A stretch of DNA of 64,000 bases from an uncultured Parabacteroides sp. (GCF_905196875.1 NZ_CAJJWO010000002.1:136326-200325); one strand, 5' to 3'. Positions 46,452 through 56,272 are shown, counted from the stretch's first letter. A program made the numbers and translations. The notes: generated from the sequence alone by a model not told the origin.

Positions 46452-46787
46452 TTATTTTTGAAGCAATTTATCAATGTTCTCGATATAATCCAGTGAGTCG
46501 TCGATAAAGAAGCTCAGTTCCGGAATGATACGTACCTGTTTACCGATACGCTTACCTAGGTCGAAACGGATTGCTTTGGTATTGGCACGGATGGACTCCA
46601 GTAATTCTTCACCTTTTTCGGAAGGGAAGATACTTAAGTATGCTTTGGCTACACCTAGGTCGGGGCTAACGCGCACTGCACTTACAGAAATCAGTATACC
46701 CGGCATTCCCTGGGTCTGTTTCTGGAAAATATCGCCTAATTCTTTCTGGATCAGACGACCAATCTTATTCAGTCTTGTACTTTCCAT
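46452..46787 (-). CDS. rbfA: 30S ribosome-binding factor RbfA
   Basis: A 111-residue KH-fold protein for late 16S rRNA maturation and cold adaptation. 'STRLNKIGRLIQKELGDIFQK' at the N-terminus and 'IRANTKAIRFDLGKRIGKQVRIIPELSFFIDDS' (given here as IRFDLGKRI...IPELSFF) are family hallmarks. Lies between the methyltransferase and the LolC/E-like gene in one operon. Confidence 0.95.
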   Translation of the reverse strand: MESTRLNKIGRLIQKELGDIFQKQTQGMPGILISVSAVRVSPDLGVAKAYLSIFPSEKGEELLESIRANTKAIRFDLGKRIGKQVRIIPELSFFIDDSLDYIENIDKLLQK

Positions 46788-46799
46788 ATCGCTATAATT

Positions 46800-47426
46800 T
46801 TATTTTTTCCAAATCATTGTCAGGCCGTCGCGAAGTGGAAGGATCACTTTCTCCACCCGTGGGTCTGCTTTTATTTTATCATTAAAACTAAGAATACCGA
46901 TGGTTTGTTTATCTGCCGGGTGAGGTTTTTCCAAGACTTTACCATCCCAAAGCGTATTATCTGCCAGGATCAAGCCGCCGGGGCGGACTTTCGGAAATAC
47001 CAGATCGAAGTATTCTGAATATAATCGTTTGTCTGCATCGATAAACACGAGGTCGAATACTTCGCCAAGTTGAGGGATGATCTCCATCGCATCTCCGAAA
47101 TGCAGTTTTATTTTTTCTTTATAAGGGGAGCGGGAAAGATACTTCATGATAAAATCCTCCATTTCATCATTTATCTCAAGGGTGTGGATAAGTGCATCTT
47201 CATCAGTCCCTTCAGCTAGACAAAGTGTGGCGTAACCGGTGTAAGTTCCGATTTCCAGTACACGCTTTGGACGTAGCATGCGACAAAACATTTTCAGTAT
47301 ACGTCCCTGCAAATGCCCGGACAGCATACGAGGACGCAGTAGGTTTACGTTGGCATCCCGGTTCAATATGGATAGCAAGTCTCCTTCTTCGTCGCTGTGA
47401 GAGAGAATGTATTCGTCTAATGTCAT
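46800..47426 (-). CDS. O-methyltransferase, catechol-OMT-like family
   Basis: A 208-residue SAM-dependent methyltransferase (Methyltransf_3). Motif I 'VLEIGTYTGYATLCLAEG' and 'DLVFIDADKRLYSEYF' with the metal-binding aspartates and 'LILADNTLWDGKV' are clear. Substrate unknown; small phenolics are usual for the family. Starts the rbfA-LolC/E operon, 12 bases before rbfA. Confidence 0.93.
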   Translation of the reverse strand: MTLDEYILSHSDEEGDLLSILNRDANVNLLRPRMLSGHLQGRILKMFCRMLRPKRVLEIGTYTGYATLCLAEGTDEDALIHTLEINDEMEDFIMKYLSRSPYKEKIKLHFGDAMEIIPQLGEVFDLVFIDADKRLYSEYFDLVFPKVRPGGLILADNTLWDGKVLEKPHPADKQTIGILSFNDKIKADPRVEKVILPLRDGLTMIWKK

Positions 47427-47461
47427 TTAAATAAAGAATGTTTATACGTCAAATATACAAA

Positions 47462-47492
47462 AGTTCGCTCTTACACAAAGGCAAAAGCGAAC
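47462..47492 (-). terminator. Terminator of pyruvate kinase gene
   Basis: AGTTCGCT (47462-47469) pairs with AGCGAACT (47485-47492); T-rich on the minus strand beyond it. Confidence 0.75.
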
Positions 47493-47509
47493 TTTCGGTT
47501 TTATTTTAA

Positions 47510-48961
47510 TTATTCTTTAAAGGTCGGGAGAGAATAATTGTTTCCTGAATCCAACACTTTGCCAACATTGTTGATTTCGAGGAACGTTGTTCCTCCACCT
47601 TCACCGAAGCTTCCGCTCAGATAGGCAACCATGTCGTTGCGTGTGATACGTCCGCTTTTGATCAGTTCGTTCAGTGCACTGTAAAAGTAGTTACGACGGC
47701 TGTCATCCCACGGCTGGTATACAGCCCATACACCGTACGACAGGGAAAGCATGCGTGTTACACGCTGGTTATAGCAGATGGCGAATACCGTAGATGTGCC
47801 ACGGAAAGCAGCCAGATAACGGGCGGTACGTCCGGTATAACTGTCAGTGATAATCGCTTTCACATGCAATTTGTTGGACGACTTTACGGCCTGTTTTGCC
47901 AGGTATGAAGTCACGTCCAGGTCATTACCTTCGATAGGTACGCGGATATCGTTTGCTGCAAGTTTTGTCTTTTCGGCTTCACGGGCAACCTTTGTCATTG
48001 TCTGGACGGCCTCGAGCGGGTATTTTCCATATGCCGTTTCGCCACTCAACATTAATGCGTCCGTACGGTAGTAGATTGCATTGGCAATATCGGTTACCTC
48101 CGCACGGGTAGGACGCGGATTCTTTATCATGGAGTGAAGCATCTGGGTCGCCACGATTACCGGTTTCTTCACTTCTACACACTTGCGGATCAGTACGCGT
48201 TGGATTCCCGGAATCTTTTCTGCAGGGACTTCAATACCCAGGTCGCCCCGAGCAATCATGATACCGTAAGCCACTTCCAGGATCTCGTCGATGTTGTCTA
48301 CGCCTTCCTGGTTTTCAATCTTGGCAATGATCTTGATCGGGCTTTTATGTTCGTCAAGGATATGTTGGATATCCAGTACATCCTGTTTGCTTCTTACAAA
48401 AGAATGGGCGATGAAATCGAGATCGTTTTCGATGGCCCAAACGATGTTTTTACGATCTTTCTCTGTCAGTGAAGGCAAGTTGATGCGTACACCCGGTACG
48501 TTTACGCTTTTGCGGCTACCCAATACGGCATCGTTTTCTACTTCACAGACCAGGTAGTCGTCATGTTTCTCGATTACTTTCAATTCCAGGTCGCCATCGT
48601 CGATCAGAACATCACTTCCAACTTCCAGGTCTCCGACAAAATTCTTGTATGATACATAGATGCAATCACGTGAGGTTTCACCGTTCGGGTCGCCTACGAT
48701 CTTTACATGGTCGCCGGTTGTGAAAGATATTGGCTCCTGTGAGATAGTAGTGCGTACTTCAGGGCCTTTCGTATCCATCAGGATCCCGATGCGGTCGGAT
48801 ACGGAACGGACATTTGTAACAACACGGTTCAAACCTTCTTCCATCATGTGGGCCGTATTCAGGCGCACAACATTCATTCCTGCATTGTACAGCGAGCGGA
48901 TAAATTCCACATCACAACGCTGATCAGAAATCGTAGCAACAATCTTAGTATGCTTTAACAT
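47510..48961 (-). CDS. pyk: Pyruvate kinase
   Basis: Final glycolytic ATP-forming step. The 483 residues start 'MLKHTKIVATISDQRCDVEFI', contain the active-site signature 'IKIIAKIENQEGVDNIDEIL', 'IMIARGDLGIEVP' and 'ATQMLHSMIKNPRPTRAEVTD' parts, and a C-terminal allosteric domain. Monocistronic between two terminator/repeat regions. Confidence 0.97.
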   Translation of the reverse strand: MLKHTKIVATISDQRCDVEFIRSLYNAGMNVVRLNTAHMMEEGLNRVVTNVRSVSDRIGILMDTKGPEVRTTISQEPISFTTGDHVKIVGDPNGETSRDCIYVSYKNFVGDLEVGSDVLIDDGDLELKVIEKHDDYLVCEVENDAVLGSRKSVNVPGVRINLPSLTEKDRKNIVWAIENDLDFIAHSFVRSKQDVLDIQHILDEHKSPIKIIAKIENQEGVDNIDEILEVAYGIMIARGDLGIEVPAEKIPGIQRVLIRKCVEVKKPVIVATQMLHSMIKNPRPTRAEVTDIANAIYYRTDALMLSGETAYGKYPLEAVQTMTKVAREAEKTKLAANDIRVPIEGNDLDVTSYLAKQAVKSSNKLHVKAIITDSYTGRTARYLAAFRGTSTVFAICYNQRVTRMLSLSYGVWAVYQPWDDSRRNYFYSALNELIKSGRITRNDMVAYLSGSFGEGGGTTFLEINNVGKVLDSGNNYSLPTFKE

Positions 48962-49000
48962 ATAACCTTATAAATATTATAACCTATTATTTCTTTTAGA

Positions 49001-49125
49001 GTTGACAGTTGGCAAGTGACAGTCGATTGTTAAAAACTATCTGAACTGCTTCTCGTCGGGTGTCAGGCTCTAATAACCTTTTTTTTGTGTTTCGTCTTAG
49101 TTTTCCGTTAACTGTCAACTGTCAA
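49001..49125. repeat. GTTGACAGTT repeats in inverted orientation around the aroQ 3' end
   Basis: GTTGACAGTT at 49001-49010 is followed by a related TGACAGT, and the complement AACTGTCAACTGTCAACT occurs at 49110-49127. The right-hand copies are inside the aroQ coding end. Confidence 0.7.
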
Positions 49126-49542
49126 CTGAATAAGTGCTTCAAGTGCCAGCCGGTATGAATCCAGGCCGAATCCAAGGATCACTCCTTTGCAGGCCGCAGA
49201 GATCATCGAAACATGACGGAACGATTCGCGTGCATGTACGTTTGAAATGTGTACTTCTACTACCGGAGTATTTACTGCTTTTATGGCGTCATGCAATGCG
49301 ATGGATGTATGTGTATATGCTCCCGCATTCATTATAATACCATCGTATTCGAAACCCACTTCGTGGATTTTGTTTATCATTTCGCCTTCCACATTACTTT
49401 GATAGTAGGCTATTTCACATTGAGGATATCGGGCGCGTAGTTCGTCCAGGTAACTCTCGAAGGAAGCACTACCATACACTGTCGGCTCTCGTTTGCCCAA
49501 CAGGTTAAGATTAGGACCGTTAATAATCTGAATCTTCTTCAT
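49108..49542 (-). CDS. aroQ: Type II 3-dehydroquinate dehydratase
   Basis: Shikimate pathway dehydratase of 144 residues. 'IQIINGPNLNLLGKREPTVYG' carries the catalytic region (N11, R18, Y23), and 'VEVHISNVHARESFR' the substrate histidine and phosphate-side residues. The last residues (IQLTVDS) come from the GTTGACAGTT repeat that runs through the stop codon. Divergent from xerD; minus-strand TACCTTTG (49604-49597) is its probable -7 box. Confidence 0.96.
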   Translation of the reverse strand: MKKIQIINGPNLNLLGKREPTVYGSASFESYLDELRARYPQCEIAYYQSNVEGEMINKIHEVGFEYDGIIMNAGAYTHTSIALHDAIKAVNTPVVEVHISNVHARESFRHVSMISAACKGVILGFGLDSYRLALEALIQLTVDS

Positions 49543-49642
49543 TTTGCTGTAACTTTATTACCTTTGTACCACCTTGTACGGGCTAAAAATATCCGGCAAA
49601 GGTAGTGATTTTATTTGACACATACATAATTACCTGTCTACA

Positions 49643-50542
49643 ATGCAGCAAGGAAAAGATATAATCAGCAAATATAAGACCTGGCTCCGGCTGGAGAAGT
49701 CATTATCTGCCAATTCGATAGAGGCTTACCTGACCGACCTTGATAAACTTACCCGCTTCATCGAATCGGAGGGAAAAGGGTATACCGACATTACCTATCA
49801 GGATTTACAGCAGTTTGTTGCCCAGTTGCACGATATTGGAATTCATCCCCGTTCGCAGGCTCGTATCATTTCGGGTATTAAATCGTTCTACCGTTTCATG
49901 TTACTGGACGAGTATATAACAGTTGATCCGACTGAATTGTTGGAGTCTCCCAAGATCGGATTAAAGTTACCGGAAGTTCTGACCGTCAATGAGATAAATG
50001 ATATACTCGATTCTATCGACCTTTCTTTGCCGGAAGGCCAGCGTAATCGGGCTATGCTGGAGGTGTTGTATAGCTGCGGACTACGTGTTTCCGAGCTTAC
50101 CTCCCTGCGTTATTCGGATGTATATTTTGATGAAGGGTTTATCAAAGTAGAAGGGAAGGGAAGCAAGCAGCGTCTTGTCCCGATTTCGGATACGGCTGTT
50201 CGTGAGATAAAGAATTATTTATTGGATCGTAATCTGGTTGCTGTTAAAAAGGGATATGAAGATATTCTATTCCTGAGCCGTCGTGGAACGGGACTTTCAC
50301 GTATCATGGTGTTCCATGTGATCAAACAGCAAGCGGAGATGGCTGGTATACAAAAGAATGTGAGCCCTCATACTTTCCGTCACTCTTTTGCGACTCATTT
50401 ATTGGAAGGAGGAGCCAATCTTCGTGCTATACAGGATATGCTGGGACATGAAAAGATCACAACGACGGAGATATATACACATATCGACCGGGAGTTCCTG
50501 CGTAAAGAAATATTGGAACATCATCCCCGTCACCGGGAATAA
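49643..50542 (+). CDS. xerD: Tyrosine recombinase XerD-like
   Basis: A 299-residue site-specific recombinase resolving chromosome dimers at dif. All six catalytic positions are seen: R148 (CGLRVSEL), K172, H243 and R246 (HTFRHSFATH), H269 (LGHEKI) and Y278 (IYTH). N-terminal SAM-like core-binding domain at about 1-100. The length and lack of element genes nearby favour the housekeeping recombinase over a transposon integrase. Confidence 0.93.
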   Translation: MQQGKDIISKYKTWLRLEKSLSANSIEAYLTDLDKLTRFIESEGKGYTDITYQDLQQFVAQLHDIGIHPRSQARIISGIKSFYRFMLLDEYITVDPTELLESPKIGLKLPEVLTVNEINDILDSIDLSLPEGQRNRAMLEVLYSCGLRVSELTSLRYSDVYFDEGFIKVEGKGSKQRLVPISDTAVREIKNYLLDRNLVAVKKGYEDILFLSRRGTGLSRIMVFHVIKQQAEMAGIQKNVSPHTFRHSFATHLLEGGANLRAIQDMLGHEKITTTEIYTHIDREFLRKEILEHHPRHRE

Positions 50543-50554
50543 AGTAGTCCAGTA

Positions 50555-52555
50555 TTATTTTTCAAAATCTGAAATACGGTTTATTCTACCGATCAGTTCA
50601 TCGCCCAGTGTCCGTTTTGTGCTGATATGTTCTTTGACTGCTGTAACGAACGGGTTCTGTTCGAATGCGCCACGTACAATTTCGAAGTCTTCTTCTTTCT
50701 CTTTTCGGGTGCCGTCTACACCGAAACCGGTCATCGAGGTGAGGGAGAATTCTTTTTGTGCATCTTTATATAATAATTCGTCCAGGCTGATTACGGATGA
50801 TTTCCACAACTCTACCAACCGGATGATCTCAGCAGCAGTGATCGTTTTTAGGTCAATGTTGTAATACGTTTCGATTTTCTCGTAAGCCCACGTCCATTCC
50901 ATATCGTAATAATGGCTGTGCATCGAATGGAAAAAAGCTTCTATCGTAGACAATGAGTCAGTTTGCCCCGTTTCAATCTTGCCGATTAGGTTATCCAGTT
51001 CCTCTTTTGGAAGGATTAATCCTGACAAGTCGATCCATTCACCAGCACCTCTCTCTGATGTCGGTTGTAACTGTCGGCGGACCTCTTCGATAGAGCGGAA
51101 TTGTGTGTTCTCCAGCCTTTTGATCAAAGAGTTACCTAGAAACTTATTGATTGCCATTCCGTATAAGCTCAGTGCGTTCCGTAGAGACGAACCTTTAATA
51201 CGGGTATTTTGGAAATAATATATTTCAGATGTTTCACCCACCAGTTGCTGCAGGTTTTTCAGGATACCGACCGCCTTTATCATTTTATGGATCGTGTAGG
51301 GACTCAGTAGGTTGTAGTTGATCTTATCCAGGCATTCCGGATCGGTCCGTTTATCACGTTTCGGCCATTTTTGGGCATCGCGGATTGTACCTACGCTTCT
51401 GAGGTTGACACCCGGAACCAGATAAGTCTCATCGTCTTTCTCTATCAGGTAAGAGAAAGGCATGTCCGATGTGTCGCTATGATGGTGATGACGGCCCATG
51501 ACCAAGGAGAATGCACCGATACGTGCCGGCCAAAGGATGTACGAGTCGCTGGTCGTCTTCGATCCCCTTTCTACAATCCCTTGGTGGATAGGTCCCAATT
51601 TATACATGTGATTGCTCTGATTCGAACCGCTTCCAGCGTTCAGGAACGAATACATCCCTGCTATCAATAGGCTGCTTTTGTGCATGGAAACAGTGAACGG
51701 ACCGGCAAAGATAGCGCAAGCTTCCCCGTTTTCGAAAGCACAGTTACTGAATAATAATGAGTCGTGAGCCGAGAAGTTATGAGTCACATGGCAGGCTTGC
51801 CCGATAAAGCAGCGGATGATCTTGGCTGCGTCGGCAATAACTGCTCCTGACGAGAGGATGAAATCCTGGGCGATCACGCTGTCGCCGATATATACCGGGG
51901 CTTGTTTGTTACTGTTGACTGAACCGTTTTCCAGGCGGGTACAGTTTTCAATCGTCGTATGATCTCCGACCCGTACATTACGGATGGTTCCCGTATTGAT
52001 AATCCTGACCTGTTTACCGATCGTGCCATAATCGGATGTAATGCTTTCGGCATAATCGGCTATCAGCTCCTGTAAGTGTCGGATCAGTTCCGGTCGATGG
52101 CGGTAGAGGGCAATAACATAAGCCATTGAAGCGGAAAGGCCGTCGTAGATCGGGACTTCCCGACCTCCGGTTTCGTTCAGAACCGATACGGCAACATTGT
52201 TACCAAAAGAAGTTGTTCCGTCTACGACCATTACATTTACGTTCTCGATAAAGCAATCGTCGTTGATACGGTAGTTGGCAATATAATTATGTATATTCTC
52301 GATCAGGATATTGTCACCTAAAAGGCAGTTATGCAAATTTGCATTCCTGATCCCACTATGCTTCCTGACTCCACCCGGCAATATAAATTCCTTTTCGAAG
52401 AGACCCAATATGACACTTCCCGAAAAGTGTACGTTGGAAAGGTATTTCGTATCAAAAGTGAGCGGGACAAACACCTGATCCCAGCTTTCTGCATGGCAGT
52501 TCTGAGATTGCAGGATCGCAATCTCTTCCGGCCGCAGGTTTCTTATTTTATCCAT
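50555..52555 (-). CDS. DUF4954 family protein with left-handed beta-helix
   Basis: A 666-residue protein matching the Bacteroidetes DUF4954 family ('MDKIRNLRPEEIAILQSQNC'). Its middle (about 70-330) shows hexapeptide-like repeats ('VRVGDHTTIENCTRL', 'APVYIGDSVIAQDFILSSGA') that build a left-handed beta-helix as in nucleotidyltransferase-acyltransferases; the C-terminal third is helical. The activity is not known. Convergent with xerD, and 37 bases after hflX on the same strand. Confidence 0.88.
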   Translation of the reverse strand: MDKIRNLRPEEIAILQSQNCHAESWDQVFVPLTFDTKYLSNVHFSGSVILGLFEKEFILPGGVRKHSGIRNANLHNCLLGDNILIENIHNYIANYRINDDCFIENVNVMVVDGTTSFGNNVAVSVLNETGGREVPIYDGLSASMAYVIALYRHRPELIRHLQELIADYAESITSDYGTIGKQVRIINTGTIRNVRVGDHTTIENCTRLENGSVNSNKQAPVYIGDSVIAQDFILSSGAVIADAAKIIRCFIGQACHVTHNFSAHDSLLFSNCAFENGEACAIFAGPFTVSMHKSSLLIAGMYSFLNAGSGSNQSNHMYKLGPIHQGIVERGSKTTSDSYILWPARIGAFSLVMGRHHHHSDTSDMPFSYLIEKDDETYLVPGVNLRSVGTIRDAQKWPKRDKRTDPECLDKINYNLLSPYTIHKMIKAVGILKNLQQLVGETSEIYYFQNTRIKGSSLRNALSLYGMAINKFLGNSLIKRLENTQFRSIEEVRRQLQPTSERGAGEWIDLSGLILPKEELDNLIGKIETGQTDSLSTIEAFFHSMHSHYYDMEWTWAYEKIETYYNIDLKTITAAEIIRLVELWKSSVISLDELLYKDAQKEFSLTSMTGFGVDGTRKEKEEDFEIVRGAFEQNPFVTAVKEHISTKRTLGDELIGRINRISDFEK

Positions 52556-52592
52556 TGGTCAACTGGTTTGTGATTCTATTCATTTTACACCT

Positions 52593-53807
52593 TTACTCTT
52601 CTTCGTCGTATTGCTGGAAGAGGAAGTCGTTGTAAGGAAAACGGGTGATATGTATTTGTTTAACCCGTTCGTATAACAATGCTTTTAAGGCATCTATATT
52701 GGTGCGTTCCTTAGCGGAGATAAAGATACAGTTGTCTTGTAGCTTGTTCATCCAGGTACGTTTCAACTCGTCCAGGTCGATATTTTCACGTGTTCGAGGG
52801 GTGAGGTCGTCTTCGTCTTTCGGTACAAAAGTGAAAGCATCTACTTTGTTGAATACCATGATCATCGGCTTCTCCGTCTTGTCGATCTCGGCCAGGGTCT
52901 TGTTTACCACTTCGATCTGTTCTTCGAAAGTCGGGTGGGAGATATCTACTACATGTATGAGCAAGTCGGCCTCACGCACTTCGTCGAGGGTCGATTTGAA
53001 CGACTCGACCAGTTCAGTAGGTAGTTTACGGATAAATCCGACCGTGTCTGACAACAGGAACGGAAGGTTTTCGACAATCACCTTTCTGACAGTTGTGTCG
53101 AGTGTAGCGAACAATTTGTTTTCAGCAAATACATCGCTCTTACTCAGCTGATTCATCAATGTAGATTTACCTACGTTGGTATATCCGACCAGTGCTACAC
53201 GGACCATTTTACCACGGTTTTTCCGTTGAACGCTTTTTTGTTTGTCGATCTCTACCAAGTCACGTTTCAGCTTGGCTATTTTGTCCAGGATGATACGTTT
53301 GTCGGTTTCGAGCTGAGTTTCACCCGGTCCACGCATACCGACACCACCGCGTTGACGTTCGAGGTGAGTCCACAAACGTGTTAGACGGGGTAGCATGTAT
53401 TTGTACTGAGCCAGTTCCACCTGTGTTTTAGCATTAGCGGTCTGTGCGCGATGGGCAAATATATCGAGGATCAGGCTGGTACGATCGAGTATTTTTACCT
53501 GAAGTTCCTTTTCTATGTTACGAAGCTGTTTGGGAGACAGTTCGTCGTCGAAAATAACCAATCCGATTTCATTTTCGATGACGTATTCTTTTATCTCCTG
53601 AAGTTTTCCGGTTCCGACAAAAGTAACGGGGTTCGGATAGTCCAGTTTCTGATAAAATTGTTTAACGGCTTCGGCTCCGGCCGTATCGGCAAGAAATGCC
53701 AATTCGTCCAGATATTCTTTTACTTTCTGTTCGTTCTGCTCGGGGGTAATTAAACCAACGAGCACCGCTTTTTCTGTGAGCGCTTCTGATATGATAAATT
53801 CTTTCAT
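52593..53807 (-). CDS. hflX: GTPase HflX
   Basis: Ribosome-associated GTPase that splits stalled or heat-damaged 70S ribosomes. 404 residues: N-terminal HflX domain (about 1-180) with 'TASLILDIFAHRAQTANAKTQ'-type segment and glycine-rich 'RLTRLWTHLERQRGGVGMRG', then G1 'GYTNVGKST', G3 'DTVGFI' and G4 'NKVD'. It precedes the DUF4954 gene on the same strand. Confidence 0.96.
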   Translation of the reverse strand: MKEFIISEALTEKAVLVGLITPEQNEQKVKEYLDELAFLADTAGAEAVKQFYQKLDYPNPVTFVGTGKLQEIKEYVIENEIGLVIFDDELSPKQLRNIEKELQVKILDRTSLILDIFAHRAQTANAKTQVELAQYKYMLPRLTRLWTHLERQRGGVGMRGPGETQLETDKRIILDKIAKLKRDLVEIDKQKSVQRKNRGKMVRVALVGYTNVGKSTLMNQLSKSDVFAENKLFATLDTTVRKVIVENLPFLLSDTVGFIRKLPTELVESFKSTLDEVREADLLIHVVDISHPTFEEQIEVVNKTLAEIDKTEKPMIMVFNKVDAFTFVPKDEDDLTPRTRENIDLDELKRTWMNKLQDNCIFISAKERTNIDALKALLYERVKQIHITRFPYNDFLFQQYDEEE

Positions 53808-53877
53808 GCGACAAAGATAATCATTTCAATTATTTCTTTATATTTGCGAACAGAATAACGATCAAAATAGTTTAGCT

Positions 53878-55650
53878 ATGAAAGAGAAACATTTACGTAT
53901 GTTTCGGCGCATCTTTGCCGGAACTGCAATTCTTGCAATTTTAGTGCCTGTCCGGGCACAAGTGTCTAATCCGTCTACATGGTCCGATTTTGTGAAAGGA
54001 AGTGGGAATGTGCTGGTCTTGGATACGTTTCGTATGCAAACGTTTTCGGGGTCGGATATCGATAACTGGAATTATAAGGCAGAAAATGGAACAGTTGCCC
54101 AGGAAAAGGAAAAAGTGTTGAAAATTCCTTTGAATGGAAAGGTCTCATTTGAGCCTTACTCACTGTTTAATTATCAGAAAGTATCTGCAGTTCTTGAGTA
54201 TTCTCCTTTTTTATTGGTGGAGGGAGAAACGTTGTCTGTCATATTTGATAATCAGAATTGGAAAGATAAGTCGAGTGTTATATACCCTTTGAGTAAGTCT
54301 ATTAAATCTGTGGAATTTGGAAGTAATCCTTATCGTCTTGATTTTTTTGCATCTTTACCATCTTCTGATACCCAAAATGGGTATTTCTTATTTGATAGAA
54401 TTTATGCCTATGGGCAGATACCTAAATACTCCTTTTTTTCTGGCAGTGGTAACTGGAATGATACAATCTTCTGGTCTCATCTTCCTCCTTTACGCCATCG
54501 GAATGCATTGATTTCCGGAATGGCTACAATTAATTCTGCTGTAAAATGCCAAACAGCATCCCTTGGTGATGGTGGTAGTCTTAGGATTGCAAAAAACGGC
54601 CGTTTTATCGTAGATACTCTTTTCCTACATAGTACTGGCAATCTACTGACAAGCACTGATATTCCACTTACAACCTCTGACTTTTCACTGGCAGTACAAG
54701 GCGAACTATCTGTGAAAGAGAATATAACCCTTCAGTATACTTTCCCAGAAAAAGGTAAATGGTATTTCCTCTCTTTTCCCTTTGATGTTTACCAGAAAGG
54801 TATTGATAACCGTTTTCAATTAAAGGATGAGCATTTTGTTGGTAGTGGCAACTACTTATATGTACAAACTTATAACGGTGACAAACGAGCCTCCACTCAA
54901 AAGCCATCCGGAAATTGGGAAGTCTTCTCCCTCTCTGCTTCTTCGGGTAATCCTCTTGTTTTTGAAAAAGGGAAAGGCTATCTGGTCGCATTGGATGCAG
55001 CCGCCTCTAATAACACATTGACTTTTTCTGTCGAGGCTAAAAAACTTCCTATCGGTTTCGGGAAGATCGCTTCTATTCCTATTAATATAGTCTCTTCCGC
55101 AGATGTAAACAACGATAATAGCGGTTGGTATCTTTGCGGCAACCCGCTACTTGCTCCGTTGAAACTCTCTCAAATAGAATCCACCTCTTCCATCGATGGA
55201 AACATTTATGTATATGATGGAAAGAATTATACACCTTATGCAATAGGGAGTGATTATGCACTTCCTCCTCTTGCGGCTTTCTTTGTTAAAGCGACCTCCG
55301 ATACAGAACTGATTATTGCGGGTGAATCGACTGCGACAAATGCGATATTACTGAAATCCGGTTTTCCTTTGTATTCCGAATTATTGGAGCCGATAGATGT
55401 TAAAACTCAGCTGGCTCAGGTAAATAAGAAGACCGGAGGAAGTATATTGAAGGGTAATGCGCTTTATCTGAACGATCTACCATCTGCAGGAAAGCTGAAG
55501 GTGATCGATGTTGCCGGACGTCTCGTTTATTCTTGCCCGGTGCCGTATGGTTCCTCTGTTCAATCATTACCTTTACGGCCCGGTTTATATATTCTGCTTA
55601 TTGACGCGGGTGGTTATCGTACCCAACACAAGTGTGTTCTGACCCAATGA
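53878..55650 (+). CDS. Exported protein with type IX-like C-terminal sorting domain
   Basis: A 590-residue protein with a signal peptide (about 1-27, ending VRAQ). The body shows no known catalytic motif. The last 80 residues ('LKVIDVAGRLVYSCPVPYGS' then 'LPLRPGLYILLIDAGGYRTQHKCVL') match the T9SS type A sorting-domain pattern, which in other Bacteroidetes targets proteins to the cell surface. No T9SS genes are in the window. Single gene; the function is unknown. Confidence 0.8.
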   Translation: MKEKHLRMFRRIFAGTAILAILVPVRAQVSNPSTWSDFVKGSGNVLVLDTFRMQTFSGSDIDNWNYKAENGTVAQEKEKVLKIPLNGKVSFEPYSLFNYQKVSAVLEYSPFLLVEGETLSVIFDNQNWKDKSSVIYPLSKSIKSVEFGSNPYRLDFFASLPSSDTQNGYFLFDRIYAYGQIPKYSFFSGSGNWNDTIFWSHLPPLRHRNALISGMATINSAVKCQTASLGDGGSLRIAKNGRFIVDTLFLHSTGNLLTSTDIPLTTSDFSLAVQGELSVKENITLQYTFPEKGKWYFLSFPFDVYQKGIDNRFQLKDEHFVGSGNYLYVQTYNGDKRASTQKPSGNWEVFSLSASSGNPLVFEKGKGYLVALDAAASNNTLTFSVEAKKLPIGFGKIASIPINIVSSADVNNDNSGWYLCGNPLLAPLKLSQIESTSSIDGNIYVYDGKNYTPYAIGSDYALPPLAAFFVKATSDTELIIAGESTATNAILLKSGFPLYSELLEPIDVKTQLAQVNKKTGGSILKGNALYLNDLPSAGKLKVIDVAGRLVYSCPVPYGSSVQSLPLRPGLYILLIDAGGYRTQHKCVLTQ

Positions 55651-55707
55651 AAGCAAAAACTATCTTGTATCTTTGCCTGTTGAAAATAATAAAGAAGAAA
55701 TATCCTT

Positions 55708-55920
55708 ATGAAAAAGATTAATATTACAACTGGTGTTTTGCTGGTCTATCTGACTGTAATGAGTGTATGGGGTTGGCCCGGAAAGCAGCTTGATCCAGAT
55801 TGGGTGCAGTATTTCTCTGTGATGGGAGTATCTGTATTTGTTATCCTCCTGTTGCGTTTTTTGCAGATCAAGCGAATGAAGATGCGTGACAAATGGCGGG
55901 AAGAGAATGAGAAAAAGTGA
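55708..55920 (+). CDS. Small membrane protein
   Basis: A 70-residue protein with two hydrophobic helices (about 8-23 and 34-51) and a highly charged tail (KRMKMRDKWREENEKK). Good codon use and separate from other frames. No family recognised. It begins 57 bases after the T9SS-tail gene. Confidence 0.65.
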   Translation: MKKINITTGVLLVYLTVMSVWGWPGKQLDPDWVQYFSVMGVSVFVILLLRFLQIKRMKMRDKWREENEKK

Positions 55921-56151
55921 TTTCAAATTCTTCCGAATGTAATTTGGATTTCTTCCGAGAGAGATTATTTTTTCTCTCGGAAGGAACATTTGTCCATAAA
56001 AACAGTTTATCGAAATTTAATAGGCCTCCTGTAGTTAAACAGAGTTTGTCAGAACGATGAGGTGGGAGTGAAGGTTAAAATGCAGAATACATAAGGCGCA
56101 TGTAAATAGTTTGGCTTTTGTGTTGATTTTGTTTCTGTGTATTTGTTAGAC

Positions 56152-56262
56152 TTTTCAACAAAGTTATCAACAGGTTAATTTGCTGGTACTATATATATTA
56201 GCAATTTTGTGAGTAGAATATGAACAGAAGGATATAACTTGTGGTGAATAACTTTTGTGAGT
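56152..56262. other. AT-rich non-coding stretch with DnaA-box-like 9-mers
   Basis: Between 55921 and 56272 no gene is seen. TTTTCAACA (56152-56160) and TTATCAACA (56164-56172) are one or two mismatches from the DnaA box and 12 bases apart; TTTTGTGAGT occurs twice (56205-56214, 56253-56262). These could be part of a replication origin or be chance; dnaA itself is not in view. Confidence 0.25.
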
Positions 56263-56272
56263 TATAAAAAGA

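Noticed and set aside
49643..50542. Tyrosine recombinase as the integrase of the mobile element
   Set aside because: It lies 5.8 kb outside the tRNA-end boundary among housekeeping genes and has the length and motifs of chromosomal XerD.
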